A stretch of DNA of 64,000 bases. It comes from Actinomadura sp. NAK00032 (GTDB taxonomy: Bacteria > Actinomycetota > Actinomycetes > Streptosporangiales > Streptosporangiaceae). The translations under genes and the position numbers were made by a program. Below, in pieces: positions 34,230 to 42,556 of this stretch (position 1 is the first letter of the stretch; each line of letters begins with the position of its first letter). The stretch is from contig NZ_CP054932.1 in assembly GCF_013364275.1 (NCBI RefSeq), forward strand, positions 6,262,001-6,326,000, read 5' to 3'. The notes below the pieces were generated by a model. It made no database searches. It had not been told where the DNA came from and saw only the letters and a program-made list of their open reading frames with translations.

Positions 34230-34463
34230 TTGTACTGCTCCACCTGCGGTGATGAACGCGTGTTCGAGCAGCCGCCGTGTCCCGACGGGCACGGCGCGGA
34301 GTGCCCCGAGCGGGCGTGCACCGAGTGCGGCACGGCCATCCTGGTCGGTCTGCCGCCGGTGACCGCCGCGCCCCGCGCGACCGGTCCCGCGCCCGTCCCC
34401 GCACCCGATCCCGCGACCGTCCGGGCGCCCGGCGGCGCCGCCACCGCGCGGGCCGTGGCCTGA
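34230..34463 (+). CDS. Small zinc-ribbon-like protein, unknown function
   Basis: The 77-residue protein begins YCSTCGDERVFEQPPCPDGHG and continues ECPERACTECGTAIL. Three CxxC-type or CPxC groups suggest one or two bound zinc ions. The tail is low-complexity Ala/Pro. The TTG at 34230 is chosen because GGGAGG lies 7 bp upstream; an in-frame ATG at 34200 would add ten residues. Similar short Cys-rich proteins occur beside hemE in other actinomycetes, from memory. Confidence 0.55.
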   Translation: MYCSTCGDERVFEQPPCPDGHGAECPERACTECGTAILVGLPPVTAAPRATGPAPVPAPDPATVRAPGGAATARAVA

Positions 34464-34617
34464 CCGGCCCGGCCCCCGAGACGAAACCACCTGTGCCGTG
34501 CCCGTTTCCCCTCCGCGTCCCCCCGTCGCCGCGCGCGCCGGGGCGCCGCCCCGGCAGCACCGTCCCGCGCCGCCCCGCGGCGCTCCGCCACCTCCCCGCG
34601 ACCAGGCCGGTCCATCC

Positions 34618-35184
34618 ATGAACCCACCTGCCTTCCAGCGGGCCGTCGACACGCTCCGCGCGTTCCTCGACGGCCCCGCCGTCCGGCCGGAGCTCGACCT
34701 GGAGGACATGCCCGCCCCGCAGCGGCTCGCGCCCTACGCGGCGGCCATGTCCGGCAGCGTCTACCGCGACGACGACACCGAGGTCGCCACCGGGCGGCTC
34801 ATCGTCCTGTACGACCCGGAGGGCAGATCCGGCTGGACGAACGGGTTCCGCGTCGTCGCCTACATCCGCGCCGACCTGGAGCCCGACATCGCCGCCGACG
34901 AGCTGATCGGCTCCGTCGCCTGGGACTGGCTGCTCGAGGCGCTGGAGCCCGCCGGGTACGCGAACGTGTCCGGGACGATCACCCGCGCGGTGTCGGAGAG
35001 CTTCGGCGACAAGCAGGGCGAGCCGTCCACCACCGAGCTGGAGCTGCGCGCCTCGTGGTCGCCGACCGGGGACGACCTCGCCGGCCATGTCGCGGCCTGG
35101 TGCGAGGTGATGTGCACCACGGCGGGGCTGCCCCCGACCGGGGTCGCCGCACTGCCCGACCGGCCGGGCGGCGAAGGGGGTTGA
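34618..35184 (+). CDS. DUF3000 protein
   Basis: The 188-residue cytosolic protein belongs to the actinobacterial family DUF3000. Typical phrases are FQRAVDTLRAF, RPELDLEDMPAPQRLAPYAAAM, and ATGRLIVLYDPEGRSGWTNGFRVVAYIRADLEPDI. It is conserved between hemE and the RNase D-like gene in many actinobacteria and has no known function. RNase D begins 43 bp after its stop, so a shared transcript is plausible. Confidence 0.8.
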   Translation: MNPPAFQRAVDTLRAFLDGPAVRPELDLEDMPAPQRLAPYAAAMSGSVYRDDDTEVATGRLIVLYDPEGRSGWTNGFRVVAYIRADLEPDIAADELIGSVAWDWLLEALEPAGYANVSGTITRAVSESFGDKQGEPSTTELELRASWSPTGDDLAGHVAAWCEVMCTTAGLPPTGVAALPDRPGGEGG

Positions 35185-35227
35185 CCGGGGGGCTGCCCAG
35201 GCGGTTGAAAGACGTACGGTAGGGGGC

Positions 35228-36646
35228 GTGAGCACAGCGTCCGGAATCGGATCTGGCATCGAGCAGGCGGCGGGGGAGAACACGGAAGCAGTGGGAGTGT
35301 CCGAAACGCGCGCCACCGGCCCCCAAGGGGAGTCCGGTGCGGAGGAGACGGCCGTCGACCAGCGGCCCGGGACCGTTCCGGAGCAGCCGGAGGCGGGGCA
35401 GGCCCGGCAGAGCGCGGAGGACGACACCGGTCCCCCGGCGATCCCCCTGCTGGAACCGCGCGAGGGCGTCCCGCCCGTGGTGGCCACGGCCGCCGGGCTC
35501 GACCGCGTCGTCGCGGCGTTCGCCGCGGGGACCGGCCCGGTCGCGGTCGACGCCGAGCGGGCCTCCGGCTACCGGTACGGGCAGCGCGCCTACCTGATCC
35601 AGCTGCGCCGCGCGGGCGCCGGCACCGCGCTGATCGACCCGATCGCCTGCCCCGACCTGTCCGGGCTGGACGCGGCGCTCGCCGACGCCGAGCTGGTGCT
35701 GCACGCCGCCAACCAGGACCTGCCGTGCCTGGCCGAGGTCGGGCTCGTCCCGCGCCGGCTGTTCGACACCGAGCTGGCCGGGCGGCTGCTCGGCTACCCG
35801 CGGGTCGGGCTCGGCTCCATGGTCGAGAACGTGCTTGGCTTCGTGCTGGAGAAGGGCTACTCGGCGGCCGACTGGTCCACCCGCCCCCTCCCCGAGGACT
35901 GGCTCCGCTACGCCGCGCTCGACGTCGAGCTGCTGGTCGAGCTGCGCGACGCCCTCCAGGAGGAGCTGGCCGCAGCCGGCAAGCTGGAGTGGGCGCTGGA
36001 GGAGTTCGCCGCCATCCTCGCGACGCCGCCGAAGCCGCCGCGCCCCGACCCGTGGCGCCGCACGTCCGGCATCCACCGGGTGCGCAACCGGCGGGCGCTC
36101 GCCACCGTCCGCGAGGTGTGGACGGCGCGCGACAAGATCGCCCAGGAGCGCGACCTGTCCCCCGGCCGGGTGCTGCAGGACGCCGCGATCATCGAGCTGG
36201 CGCAGCAGGCGCCGAAGACCCCCGCCGAGCTGCAGGCCCTGGCCACCATGCGGGGGCGCGGCGCCCGCCGGCACCAGTCGGCGTGGCTGCGCGCCGTCGC
36301 CCGCGCCCGCGACCTGTCCGACCGGGCGCTGCCGGAGTCCAACCTCCCCGGCGACGGGCCGCCGCCCGCGCACCGCTGGGCCGACCGCGACCCGGAGGCC
36401 GCCAAGCGGCTCACCGCCGCCCGCGCCGTCGTCGCCTCGCTCGCCGACGAGCACTCGATGCCGTCGGAGAACCTCGTCCAGCCCGACTCCGTCCGGCGGC
36501 TGGCGTGGACGCCGCCCGCGGAGTCGTCGCCGTCGGCGATCGGCGCCGCGCTCCGCGACCTCGGCGCCCGGAGCTGGCAGATCGAGCTGACCGCCCAGCC
36601 GATCGCCAAGGCGTTCCTGCGGCTGGAGGCCAAAGGGGAGCTCTGA
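35228..36646 (+). CDS. rnd: Ribonuclease D-like 3'-5' exonuclease with HRDC domain
   Basis: The 472-residue protein has an acidic disordered N-terminus (first ~70 residues). A DEDD exonuclease domain follows, with Exo I VAVDAERASGYRYG (Asp108/Glu110), Exo II AANQDLPCL (~160-168) and Exo III WLRYAALDVELL (~223-234). An HRDC domain (~288-350) and a helical C-terminal region complete it. It trims the 3' ends of stable RNAs. The start is GTG at 35228. Confidence 0.9.
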   Translation: MSTASGIGSGIEQAAGENTEAVGVSETRATGPQGESGAEETAVDQRPGTVPEQPEAGQARQSAEDDTGPPAIPLLEPREGVPPVVATAAGLDRVVAAFAAGTGPVAVDAERASGYRYGQRAYLIQLRRAGAGTALIDPIACPDLSGLDAALADAELVLHAANQDLPCLAEVGLVPRRLFDTELAGRLLGYPRVGLGSMVENVLGFVLEKGYSAADWSTRPLPEDWLRYAALDVELLVELRDALQEELAAAGKLEWALEEFAAILATPPKPPRPDPWRRTSGIHRVRNRRALATVREVWTARDKIAQERDLSPGRVLQDAAIIELAQQAPKTPAELQALATMRGRGARRHQSAWLRAVARARDLSDRALPESNLPGDGPPPAHRWADRDPEAAKRLTAARAVVASLADEHSMPSENLVQPDSVRRLAWTPPAESSPSAIGAALRDLGARSWQIELTAQPIAKAFLRLEAKGEL

Positions 36647-36714
36647 GCCCCGCCCCCGGCTTGAACCCCGGGCCACGGCCTCTTGCCGGGGGCGGGCGCG
36701 CGGGCGCAGACTGC

Positions 36715-36733
36715 TTAGGTTAGCTTTGCCTAA
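36715..36733 (+). promoter_or_regulatory. IdeR/DtxR iron box
   Basis: TTAGGTTAGCTTTGCCTAA matches the 19-bp consensus TTAGGTTAGGCTAACCTAA at 15 of 19 positions, including both outer half-sites. It lies 30 bp upstream of the FTR1 iron permease start, so ferrous-IdeR repression is expected. Confidence 0.8.
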
Positions 36734-36763
36734 AAGACCTGTGCCTTCCCGAGGAGTGCGGCG

Positions 36764-37624
36764 ATGCTACTGGGCAACTTCCTCATCGGACTGCGCGAGG
36801 GGCTCGAGGCCGCGCTGGTCGTGAGCATCCTCATCGCCTATCTGGTGAAGACCGGCAACCGCCGGGCCCTGTTCCCCGTGTGGACGGGGATCGGCGCCGC
36901 CGTCGTGCTGGCGTTCGCGTTCGGCATCGCGCTGACCGCCGCGTCCTCGGAGATGCAGTTCAAGACGCAGGAACTGTTCGGCGGCATCCTGTCGATCGTC
37001 GCGGTGGGCCTGGTCACCTGGATGGTCTTCTGGATGCGCAAGACCGCCCGGTTCATGAAGGCGGAGCTGGAGGGCAGGCTGGAGGGCGCACTGGACGTCG
37101 GGCCGCTCGCCCTCGCCGCCGTCGCGTTCCTCGCCGTGGGCCGCGAGGGCCTGGAGACGGCCCTGTTCCTGTGGACGAACATCTCCAACTCCTCGGAGGG
37201 CTCCACCCAGCCGATCATCGGCGCGGTGCTCGGACTCGCGGTCGCGATCGCGCTCGGCTACCTGCTCTACCGCGGCGGCCTGAAGATCAACCTGCGGCGG
37301 TTCTTCACCTGGACGGGCGCCGCGCTCATCGTCGTCGCCGCGGGCGTGTTCGGCTACGGCTTCCACGACCTGCAAGAAGCCGAGGTCTTCCCCGGCCTGA
37401 ACGCCGTCGCGCTGGAGCCGCACCTGTTCTTCGCCAAGTTCGGCACGGCGGGCGACTGGATGCAGACGGTGTTCCAGGGCGTCCTGAACGTCACCCCGCA
37501 GATCACCTGGCTGCAGCTGGCCATGTGGGCGGCGTACCTGGTGCCGGTGATGGCGCTGTTCCTGCGGAACCCGTCGACGCCGCGCCCGGCGCCGGCGCCG
37601 ACCACCGAGCCGGCGACCTCCTAG
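36764..37624 (+). CDS. efeU: FTR1-family iron permease (EfeU-like)
   Basis: The 286-residue membrane protein has about seven helices. Two REGLE iron-binding motifs mark the FTR1 family: LREGLEAALV (residues 10-19) and GREGLETALF (~126-135), each in a transmembrane helix. It moves iron across the membrane. The usual partners EfeO and EfeB are not in the window; the next gene is convergent. The iron box upstream indicates induction by iron starvation. Confidence 0.92.
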   Translation: MLLGNFLIGLREGLEAALVVSILIAYLVKTGNRRALFPVWTGIGAAVVLAFAFGIALTAASSEMQFKTQELFGGILSIVAVGLVTWMVFWMRKTARFMKAELEGRLEGALDVGPLALAAVAFLAVGREGLETALFLWTNISNSSEGSTQPIIGAVLGLAVAIALGYLLYRGGLKINLRRFFTWTGAALIVVAAGVFGYGFHDLQEAEVFPGLNAVALEPHLFFAKFGTAGDWMQTVFQGVLNVTPQITWLQLAMWAAYLVPVMALFLRNPSTPRPAPAPTTEPATS

Positions 37625-37629
37625 ACGTC

Positions 37630-37668
37630 TCCAGAGGTCAGGTCCAGAGGTCGGGTCTAGAGGTCGGG
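37630..37668. repeat. Three tandem 13-bp repeats
   Basis: Units TCCAGAGGTCAGG, TCCAGAGGTCGGG and TCTAGAGGTCGGG follow each other without gaps, just after the efeU stop. They run into the last codons of the convergent gene at 37657, and the third unit supplies that gene's stop codon. Confidence 0.85.
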
Positions 37669-38019
37669 GAGCGGGTCGCGGGGCAGGCTGTCGCGGTCGA
37701 AGATCTCGGCGTCGGCGGCGTTCACGACCGGCACGTACTCGTCGTCCACCTCGAACACGGCGCCGGCGAACTCGAACGACGCGCCGGCGCCGGTCTCCAC
37801 CGGCCCGATCCGGGTGCCGCGCGGGTAGCTGCCCCAGACCGTCTTCGGGGTGCTGCGGCTGAGCGGGCCGGTGGTGATCACGGCGACCTGGTCGTCGGTG
37901 ACGACGAAGATGAACCCGGCGCCGCCGCCGTAGGCCATCGCGGGGAAGATGTAGCGGATCTCCCCGTCGATCCCGAGGAACTCGCGGCAGCGCTCACGGA
38001 GCGGGCGTGTCACCGGCAT
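37657..38019 (-). CDS. Hypothetical protein, PH-like/SUKH-like
   Basis: The 120-residue soluble protein contains IRYIFPAMAYGGGAGFIFVVTDDQVAVITTG, an arrangement seen in small bacterial PH-like proteins. An acidic stretch VFEVDDEYVPVVNAADAEIF follows. No catalytic motif is visible and the family is not certain. The ATG at 38019 begins the conserved part; upstream in-frame residues are basic and unlikely. Its C-terminus runs into a tandem repeat. Confidence 0.55.
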   Translation of the reverse strand: MPVTRPLRERCREFLGIDGEIRYIFPAMAYGGGAGFIFVVTDDQVAVITTGPLSRSTPKTVWGSYPRGTRIGPVETGAGASFEFAGAVFEVDDEYVPVVNAADAEIFDRDSLPRDPLPDL

Positions 38020-38096
38020 GGCTGCGAGGCACCTCCCCCGGGGCGGAACACGGCGATTCCCCAATCATGCACCGGCCCGGCGCGGCGTGGCCAGAG

Positions 38097-39290
38097 TCAG
38101 ACCGACGCGAGCGCGGCCGTCGGCGGCAGCCGCGCGGCCCGCACCGCCGGGTACAGCCCGGCGGCCGTGCCGATCACCAGCGTCGCGGCGAGCGCCCCGC
38201 CGAGCGCCCACGCCGGCACGACGGGCGGCCATCCCTTCCACAGCGCGAACCCGGCGGTCACGGCCGCGCCGAGGACCGTCCCGGCCGCGCCGCCGGACAC
38301 CGACAGCAGCAGCGACTCGGCGAGGAACTGGACGCGCACCTGCCCGCGGGTGGCGCCGAGGGAGCGGCGCAGCCCGATCTCGCGGCGCCGCTCCAGCACC
38401 GAGATCACCATCGTGTTGGCGACGCCGACCCCGCCGACCAGCAGCGCGACCGCGCCGAGCCCGAGCAGCAGCCCGGTGAACGCGCCGGTCGCCGCGGCCT
38501 TGGCCTCCAGCGCGTCCGAGGGGCGGCTGACCTGGACCTCCTCGGGACGCTCGGGGTTGACCGTGCGGGCCAGGACGGCCCGGACGTCGTTCACCGACGC
38601 GTCCGTCGACCGCTCGTAGACCGTGGTCGGGTGCCCGTCGAAGGCCAGGTGGCGGCGGGCCGACTCCCAGCCGACGAGGGCGGAGCGGTCGATCTCCGGG
38701 GCGAGTTCGGCGGGCCGCAGCACGCCGAGGACGGTGAACCAGCGGCCGCCGATCCACACCCGTCCGCCCGCCCGGTCCATGCCGAGGCGGCGCCCCGCCT
38801 CCGCGCCGAGCACGACGCCCGGGTAGCGGGCGGTGCCGGCGTTCAGCCAGGTCCCACTGGCGGTCTCCGCGCCGAGCGTGCCGAGCAGCCCGGTCGTGGC
38901 GGCCTGCACGGCGATGCCCTGGGTGACCTCCGCCGGGATCTTGTCGGTCCGCCGGACGGTGGCGTCCACGGACCCGGTCGCGCCGACCTCCGTGACCGGC
39001 CCGATCCGCCGCACCATCTCCGGCGCCGACTCGGGCAACTGGGCCTCGCCGCCGAACAGGGTGTCGCCGGGCTTGGCGGTGAGCAGGTTGGTGCCGAGCC
39101 GGTCGAGCCGCCGCAGCAGGTCCTCCTTGCCGGACGAGGAGATCCCGATGACCGCGACCATGGTCGCGATCCCGATCGCGATGCCGAGCGCGGACAGCAC
39201 GGCCCGCGCCGGGCGGGCCCGCAGCCCGGCGAGCCCGACGCGCAGCACGTCGCCGGGGCGCAGCCGCGCGGGCGTGAGCGCCGCCCTCAC
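38097..39290 (-). CDS. ABC transporter permease, MacB/FtsX type
   Basis: The 397-residue protein has one N-terminal helix (RAVLSALGIAIGIATMVAVIG, residues ~28-48), a large extracytoplasmic MacB_PCD domain (~50-265), and three C-terminal helices of the FtsX domain. Typical phrases are VGGVGVANTMVISVLERRREIGLRRSLGATRGQV and LAESLLLSVSGG. It couples ATP use in the cytoplasm to extrusion of a periplasmic/cell-wall-side substrate. The GTG start overlaps the ATPase stop (GTGA). It is the last gene of a four-gene operon. Confidence 0.9.
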   Translation of the reverse strand: MRAALTPARLRPGDVLRVGLAGLRARPARAVLSALGIAIGIATMVAVIGISSSGKEDLLRRLDRLGTNLLTAKPGDTLFGGEAQLPESAPEMVRRIGPVTEVGATGSVDATVRRTDKIPAEVTQGIAVQAATTGLLGTLGAETASGTWLNAGTARYPGVVLGAEAGRRLGMDRAGGRVWIGGRWFTVLGVLRPAELAPEIDRSALVGWESARRHLAFDGHPTTVYERSTDASVNDVRAVLARTVNPERPEEVQVSRPSDALEAKAAATGAFTGLLLGLGAVALLVGGVGVANTMVISVLERRREIGLRRSLGATRGQVRVQFLAESLLLSVSGGAAGTVLGAAVTAGFALWKGWPPVVPAWALGGALAATLVIGTAAGLYPAVRAARLPPTAALASV

Positions 39291-39994
39291 CGCCGGGCCC
39301 CCTTCGCGCGCTCGTCGGCGACGATCAGCCCGTCCCGGACCCGGACCCGGCGCGGCGCGGCGTCCGCGACCTCCGCGTCGTGGGTGATGATCGCGACGGT
39401 GGTGCCGGCCCGGTGCAGCTCGTCCAGCAGGGCGAGCACCTCGGCGCCCGCCGCCGAGTCGAGGTTGCCGGTGGGCTCGTCGGCGAGCAGCAGATCCGGT
39501 TCGCCCGCGACGGCCCGCGCCACCGCGACCCGCTGCTGCTCGCCGCCGGACAGCTCGTGCGGCCGGTGCCCGGTCCGGTGCCCGAGCCCGACGCGGCAGA
39601 GCGCGGCCCGCGCCCGCTCCCGCCGCTCTCCCAGCGCGGCGCCGCCGTACAGCAGCCCGTCGGCGACGTTGTCCAGCGCGGTCACGCCCGCCGCCAGGTG
39701 GAACTGCTGGAACACGAACCCGATGTGCCGGGCCCGCAGCGCCGACAGCTCCCGGTCGCCGAGGCCGGCGACCTCGTGCCCGGCGACCCGCACCCGTCCC
39801 CCGGTCGGCCGGTCCAGCGTCCCGACCATGTGCAGCAGCGTCGACTTGCCCGACCCGGACGGCCCGGCGATCGCGACCAGCTCCCCCGGCGCGATCCGCA
39901 GGTCGACGCCCTTCAGCGCCGCGACGCCGCCCGCGTACTCCTTGGTGACCCCGGTCAGCTCGACGATGGGATCGCCCGTCTCCACCATGCTCAT
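39287..39994 (-). CDS. ABC transporter ATP-binding protein, MacB/LolD type
   Basis: The 235-residue ATPase has Walker A GPSGSGKST (~41-49), Q-loop FVFQQFHL, ABC signature LSGGEQQRVAVARAV, Walker B LLLADEPTGNLDS and H-loop ITHD. The ADEPTGNLD form is typical of the MacB/LolD/FtsE group. It pairs with the FtsX-type permease downstream. The start overlaps the adaptor stop (ATGA), so the operon is tightly coupled. Confidence 0.93.
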   Translation of the reverse strand: MSMVETGDPIVELTGVTKEYAGGVAALKGVDLRIAPGELVAIAGPSGSGKSTLLHMVGTLDRPTGGRVRVAGHEVAGLGDRELSALRARHIGFVFQQFHLAAGVTALDNVADGLLYGGAALGERRERARAALCRVGLGHRTGHRPHELSGGEQQRVAVARAVAGEPDLLLADEPTGNLDSAAGAEVLALLDELHRAGTTVAIITHDAEVADAAPRRVRVRDGLIVADERAKGARR

Positions 39995-41022
39995 TCGGCC
40001 GGCACCCCGACCTTCATGCCCGCGCGCACGCCGTCTCCGCTGATCTCGACCCGCCCGCCGCCGAACGCGCCGACCCGCACGGGCACGAGCCGCCGGTCGG
40101 CGGTCTCCACGCCGAAGCCGCCCTCCCGCAGCGCCAGCAGCGCCTCGACCGGCACCGACAGGACGTCCTCGCGCCGCTCGCTCTCCAGCTCGACGCCGAC
40201 CGGGGCCTCGTCGAGCCGTCCCGTGCCGGCGCCGCCGATCGAGATGTCGACGCCGACCGTGGTCTTCTTGTCCTGGCCCGTCCCGGTGCTCTGCGCGACC
40301 CGGCTCACCTCGGTGATCTTCCCCTTGACGGTCTCTCCGCCGGGCAGCTCCACCATGACCGCGGCACCCTCCTCGGCGAGGTCCTGCTTGTCGGCGTCCA
40401 GATCGACATGGACGACGCGTCTCGTCCCGGCCACCGTCAGGACGGGCTGCCCCTGCCCGACGCGCTTGCCCTCGGGCGCCTTCACGTCCCGGACCCGCAC
40501 GGCCCCGTCCAGGAAGACGACCTGCCTCGGATCGACGGCGCCGGTCACCTCCAGGCCGCGATCGTCCTGCCACTCCTCCACCGCGGCCTCCGTCGCGCCG
40601 GTGAACGCGCGGTCCACCGTCATGGCGCCGTACCCGAGCGCCCGCAGGTTCTCTTCGAGCTGCCGGACGTCCTTGCCCGACGCGCCGTTGCGCAGCGTCC
40701 GGTACATGGGGCTTCCGCCGTACATCAGCGTGACCGGCTCGCCCGCCACCTTCAGCAGCGTCCCGCCCCGCTTGACCGTCGCGCCCTGCTCCGGCGCCCA
40801 CGTCACGACACCGGACACCCCGCTCCACACCTCCCGGACGTCGGCGTAGGTGAGCTTGCCGTCCACCTTCTCGGTGTCGACGAGATCCCCGCGGGTCACG
40901 ACGGCGGTGCTCAGGGCCGTCGGCGCGCCCCGCGCCTCGCCGCCGCCCGTCGTCCAGGCCAGCGCGCCCCCGCCGCCGGCCACCACCGCGGCGGCGACCC
41001 CGCCCGCGACCGCGCGCCTCAC
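39991..41022 (-). CDS. Efflux adaptor (HlyD/RND-like) with peptidoglycan-binding domain
   Basis: The 343-residue membrane-anchored protein has an N-terminal helix (VAGGVAAAVVAGGGGALAW), a barrel-sandwich half (VWSGVSGVVTWAPEQGATVKRGGTLLKV), and a PG_binding_1 domain (residues ~107-160, GASGKDVRQLEENLRALGYG to FTGATEAAVEEWQ). Beta-barrel segments follow (VHVDLDADKQDLAEEGAAVMVELPGG). Gram-positive efflux systems use such adaptors to reach across the cell wall. The GTG start overlaps the lipoprotein stop. Confidence 0.88.
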   Translation of the reverse strand: MRRAVAGGVAAAVVAGGGGALAWTTGGGEARGAPTALSTAVVTRGDLVDTEKVDGKLTYADVREVWSGVSGVVTWAPEQGATVKRGGTLLKVAGEPVTLMYGGSPMYRTLRNGASGKDVRQLEENLRALGYGAMTVDRAFTGATEAAVEEWQDDRGLEVTGAVDPRQVVFLDGAVRVRDVKAPEGKRVGQGQPVLTVAGTRRVVHVDLDADKQDLAEEGAAVMVELPGGETVKGKITEVSRVAQSTGTGQDKKTTVGVDISIGGAGTGRLDEAPVGVELESERREDVLSVPVEALLALREGGFGVETADRRLVPVRVGAFGGGRVEISGDGVRAGMKVGVPAE

Positions 41023-41534
41023 CGCCCGGCCCCCGGCAGGTCGGCCCTGCACGCGTCCCGCGCCTTCTCCAGTGCGCCGAGATCCAAGTCCCCCTTCGGG
41101 AACACGAGCTGCCCGTCGGGTCCGGGGTCGGGGACGTCCACCCCGTGCTCGCGCATGCACTGCGCGAACTTGACGTACTGGTCGCGCACCTCGGGGTCCT
41201 TGAGGTCGGGCATCTTCCCGCCCGCCTGCAGCCACTGCCGGCACTTCTCCAGCGCGCCCTCCAGCTTCTTGCGGTCGGTCCCCTTGCCGAACCGCGTCGC
41301 CTTCTCGTCCGCCGCGCCCGGATCGGGGACGTCCACCCCGTTCTCCCGCATGCACTGCGCGAACTTCAGCCGCGCGTCCTCCGGCGACAGCGAAGCGCTC
41401 GCCGACGCCGACGCGGACGCCTTCGCCGCCGCTCCCCCAGCGGTAGCCACCCCGCCGCCGTCCTCACCCCCGCACGCCGCCAGCCCCACAACCAGCGGCA
41501 CCGCCAGCCCAGCGGCCCACACCCGAATCCCCAT
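41019..41534 (-). CDS. Lipoprotein with duplicated Cys-rich repeat, first gene of efflux operon
   Basis: The 171-residue protein has the lipobox VGLAAC (Cys21). After an Ala-Ser linker (residues 38-49), two copies of a ~45-residue unit follow (57-102 and 122-165), each starting FAQCMRE(N/H)GVDVPDP and ending in a second Cys (EKCRQW, DACRADL). One disulfide per unit is likely. The repeat occurs in actinobacterial surface proteins of unknown function. Its place ahead of adaptor, ATPase and permease suggests a substrate-binding or wall-side role. Confidence 0.8.
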   Translation of the reverse strand: MGIRVWAAGLAVPLVVGLAACGGEDGGGVATAGGAAAKASASASASASLSPEDARLKFAQCMRENGVDVPDPGAADEKATRFGKGTDRKKLEGALEKCRQWLQAGGKMPDLKDPEVRDQYVKFAQCMREHGVDVPDPGPDGQLVFPKGDLDLGALEKARDACRADLPGAGR

Positions 41535-41589
41535 GACTCCCTCTCCGCCAGGGCCCTTCACCCCAGCAAGAAGCCATGAGACCGACGAA

Positions 41590-41601
41590 GGGGTTAAACC
41601 C
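41590..41601 (-). promoter_or_regulatory. Shared 12-mer upstream of the efflux operon
   Basis: Read towards the operon, this is GGGTTTAACCCC, 55 bp before the lipoprotein start. The identical 12-mer in the same relative orientation lies 20 bp before the response regulator gene. It is an AT-cored near-palindrome in GC-rich DNA and probably a regulator site. Confidence 0.55.
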
Positions 41602-41716
41602 GCATTAGCCGCGTTGGGCCGGGAGCGGGGGGTTCGTGGGTGGGTGATAAATGGGGGTGGCGGAGTTTGGGATCGGTGCACACTACGGATAGTGCTCGGT
41701 CGGTCATAATCCCGGC

Positions 41717-42547
41717 GTGTCCAGTGCGCCGCCGTTGAATGAGGATTTCCGGCTCGTCGAGGCGCTGCAGGCGCAGCGGCCGGGGGCGGTCGGGCATGTC
41801 TACAACGTGTACGGGCCCGAGCTGATCAGGTACGCGGAGGGGCTGCTCGGCGACCAGGAGCGCGCGGTGGAGGCCGTCCGGGAGGCGCTGGTCGGGCTGC
41901 GGGGCACCGATGTGCCGGACGCGGGGGCCTTCCGGGACTGGCTGTACGAGCTGGTGCGCGACCGGTGCCGGAGCGCGCCGAGGCGGAAGCGGGGGCTGGT
42001 GGTGATCGGGGGCGCGGCGGCCGCGGTCGCGCTGACCGGCGGGATGCTCGCGCTGTTCGACTCCGCGGAACCGGAGCCGAAGCCCTCGGCGGCGCCGCCG
42101 GCGGCCATGACCACGCCCGAGTCCCCGGCGCCTTCGGCGGCGCCCGCTCCGGCGTCCGAGGACGAGGTCAAGGAGAAGGACGAACCGGAGCCGACGAGGA
42201 AGGCCGCCGAGCCGCAGCGGACGCGGAAGGCGCCGAGCGGGCCGGGGCGGCTGTCGGTGGACGACTCGGGGTGCCGCGGAGTGCGGGCGGCCGGGGTGCC
42301 GGCGCGCTGCCACATCCGACTGACGGCGGTGGGCGGCACCGTGCGGTGGTCGGTGGCGTCGGTGCGGGACAGGGCCGGGCGGGTCAGCGCGGGCGGAAGC
42401 GGGACGCTCAAGGCGGGCCGGTCCGCGTCGGTGGCGGTGACCGTGCGGCCGACGGTGCTGTGCTACATCGGCGGGCGCGGCAGCGGGACGGTCTCCTTCG
42501 CGCCGGGCGGCACGGCCACCGTGACGTACACGTGCTGGCGGCGCTGA
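41717..42547 (+). CDS. Membrane protein with sigma-70 region 2-like N-terminal domain
   Basis: Of 276 residues, ~1-90 resemble an ECF sigma factor region 2 (FRLVEALQAQRPGAVGHVYNVYGPELIRYAEGLLGDQERAVEAVREALVGL), but no region 4 follows. One transmembrane helix lies at ~97-117. A Pro/Ala/Glu-rich linker and an extracytoplasmic domain with four Cys follow (CRGVRAAGVPARC, VLCYIGG, YTCWRR). It looks like a sensor built from a degenerate sigma domain. It starts at GTG, shares an upstream region with the efflux operon and lies 41 bp before the two-component genes. Confidence 0.65.
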   Translation: MSSAPPLNEDFRLVEALQAQRPGAVGHVYNVYGPELIRYAEGLLGDQERAVEAVREALVGLRGTDVPDAGAFRDWLYELVRDRCRSAPRRKRGLVVIGGAAAAVALTGGMLALFDSAEPEPKPSAAPPAAMTTPESPAPSAAPAPASEDEVKEKDEPEPTRKAAEPQRTRKAPSGPGRLSVDDSGCRGVRAAGVPARCHIRLTAVGGTVRWSVASVRDRAGRVSAGGSGTLKAGRSASVAVTVRPTVLCYIGGRGSGTVSFAPGGTATVTYTCWRR

Positions 42548-42556
42548 GGCTTATCG

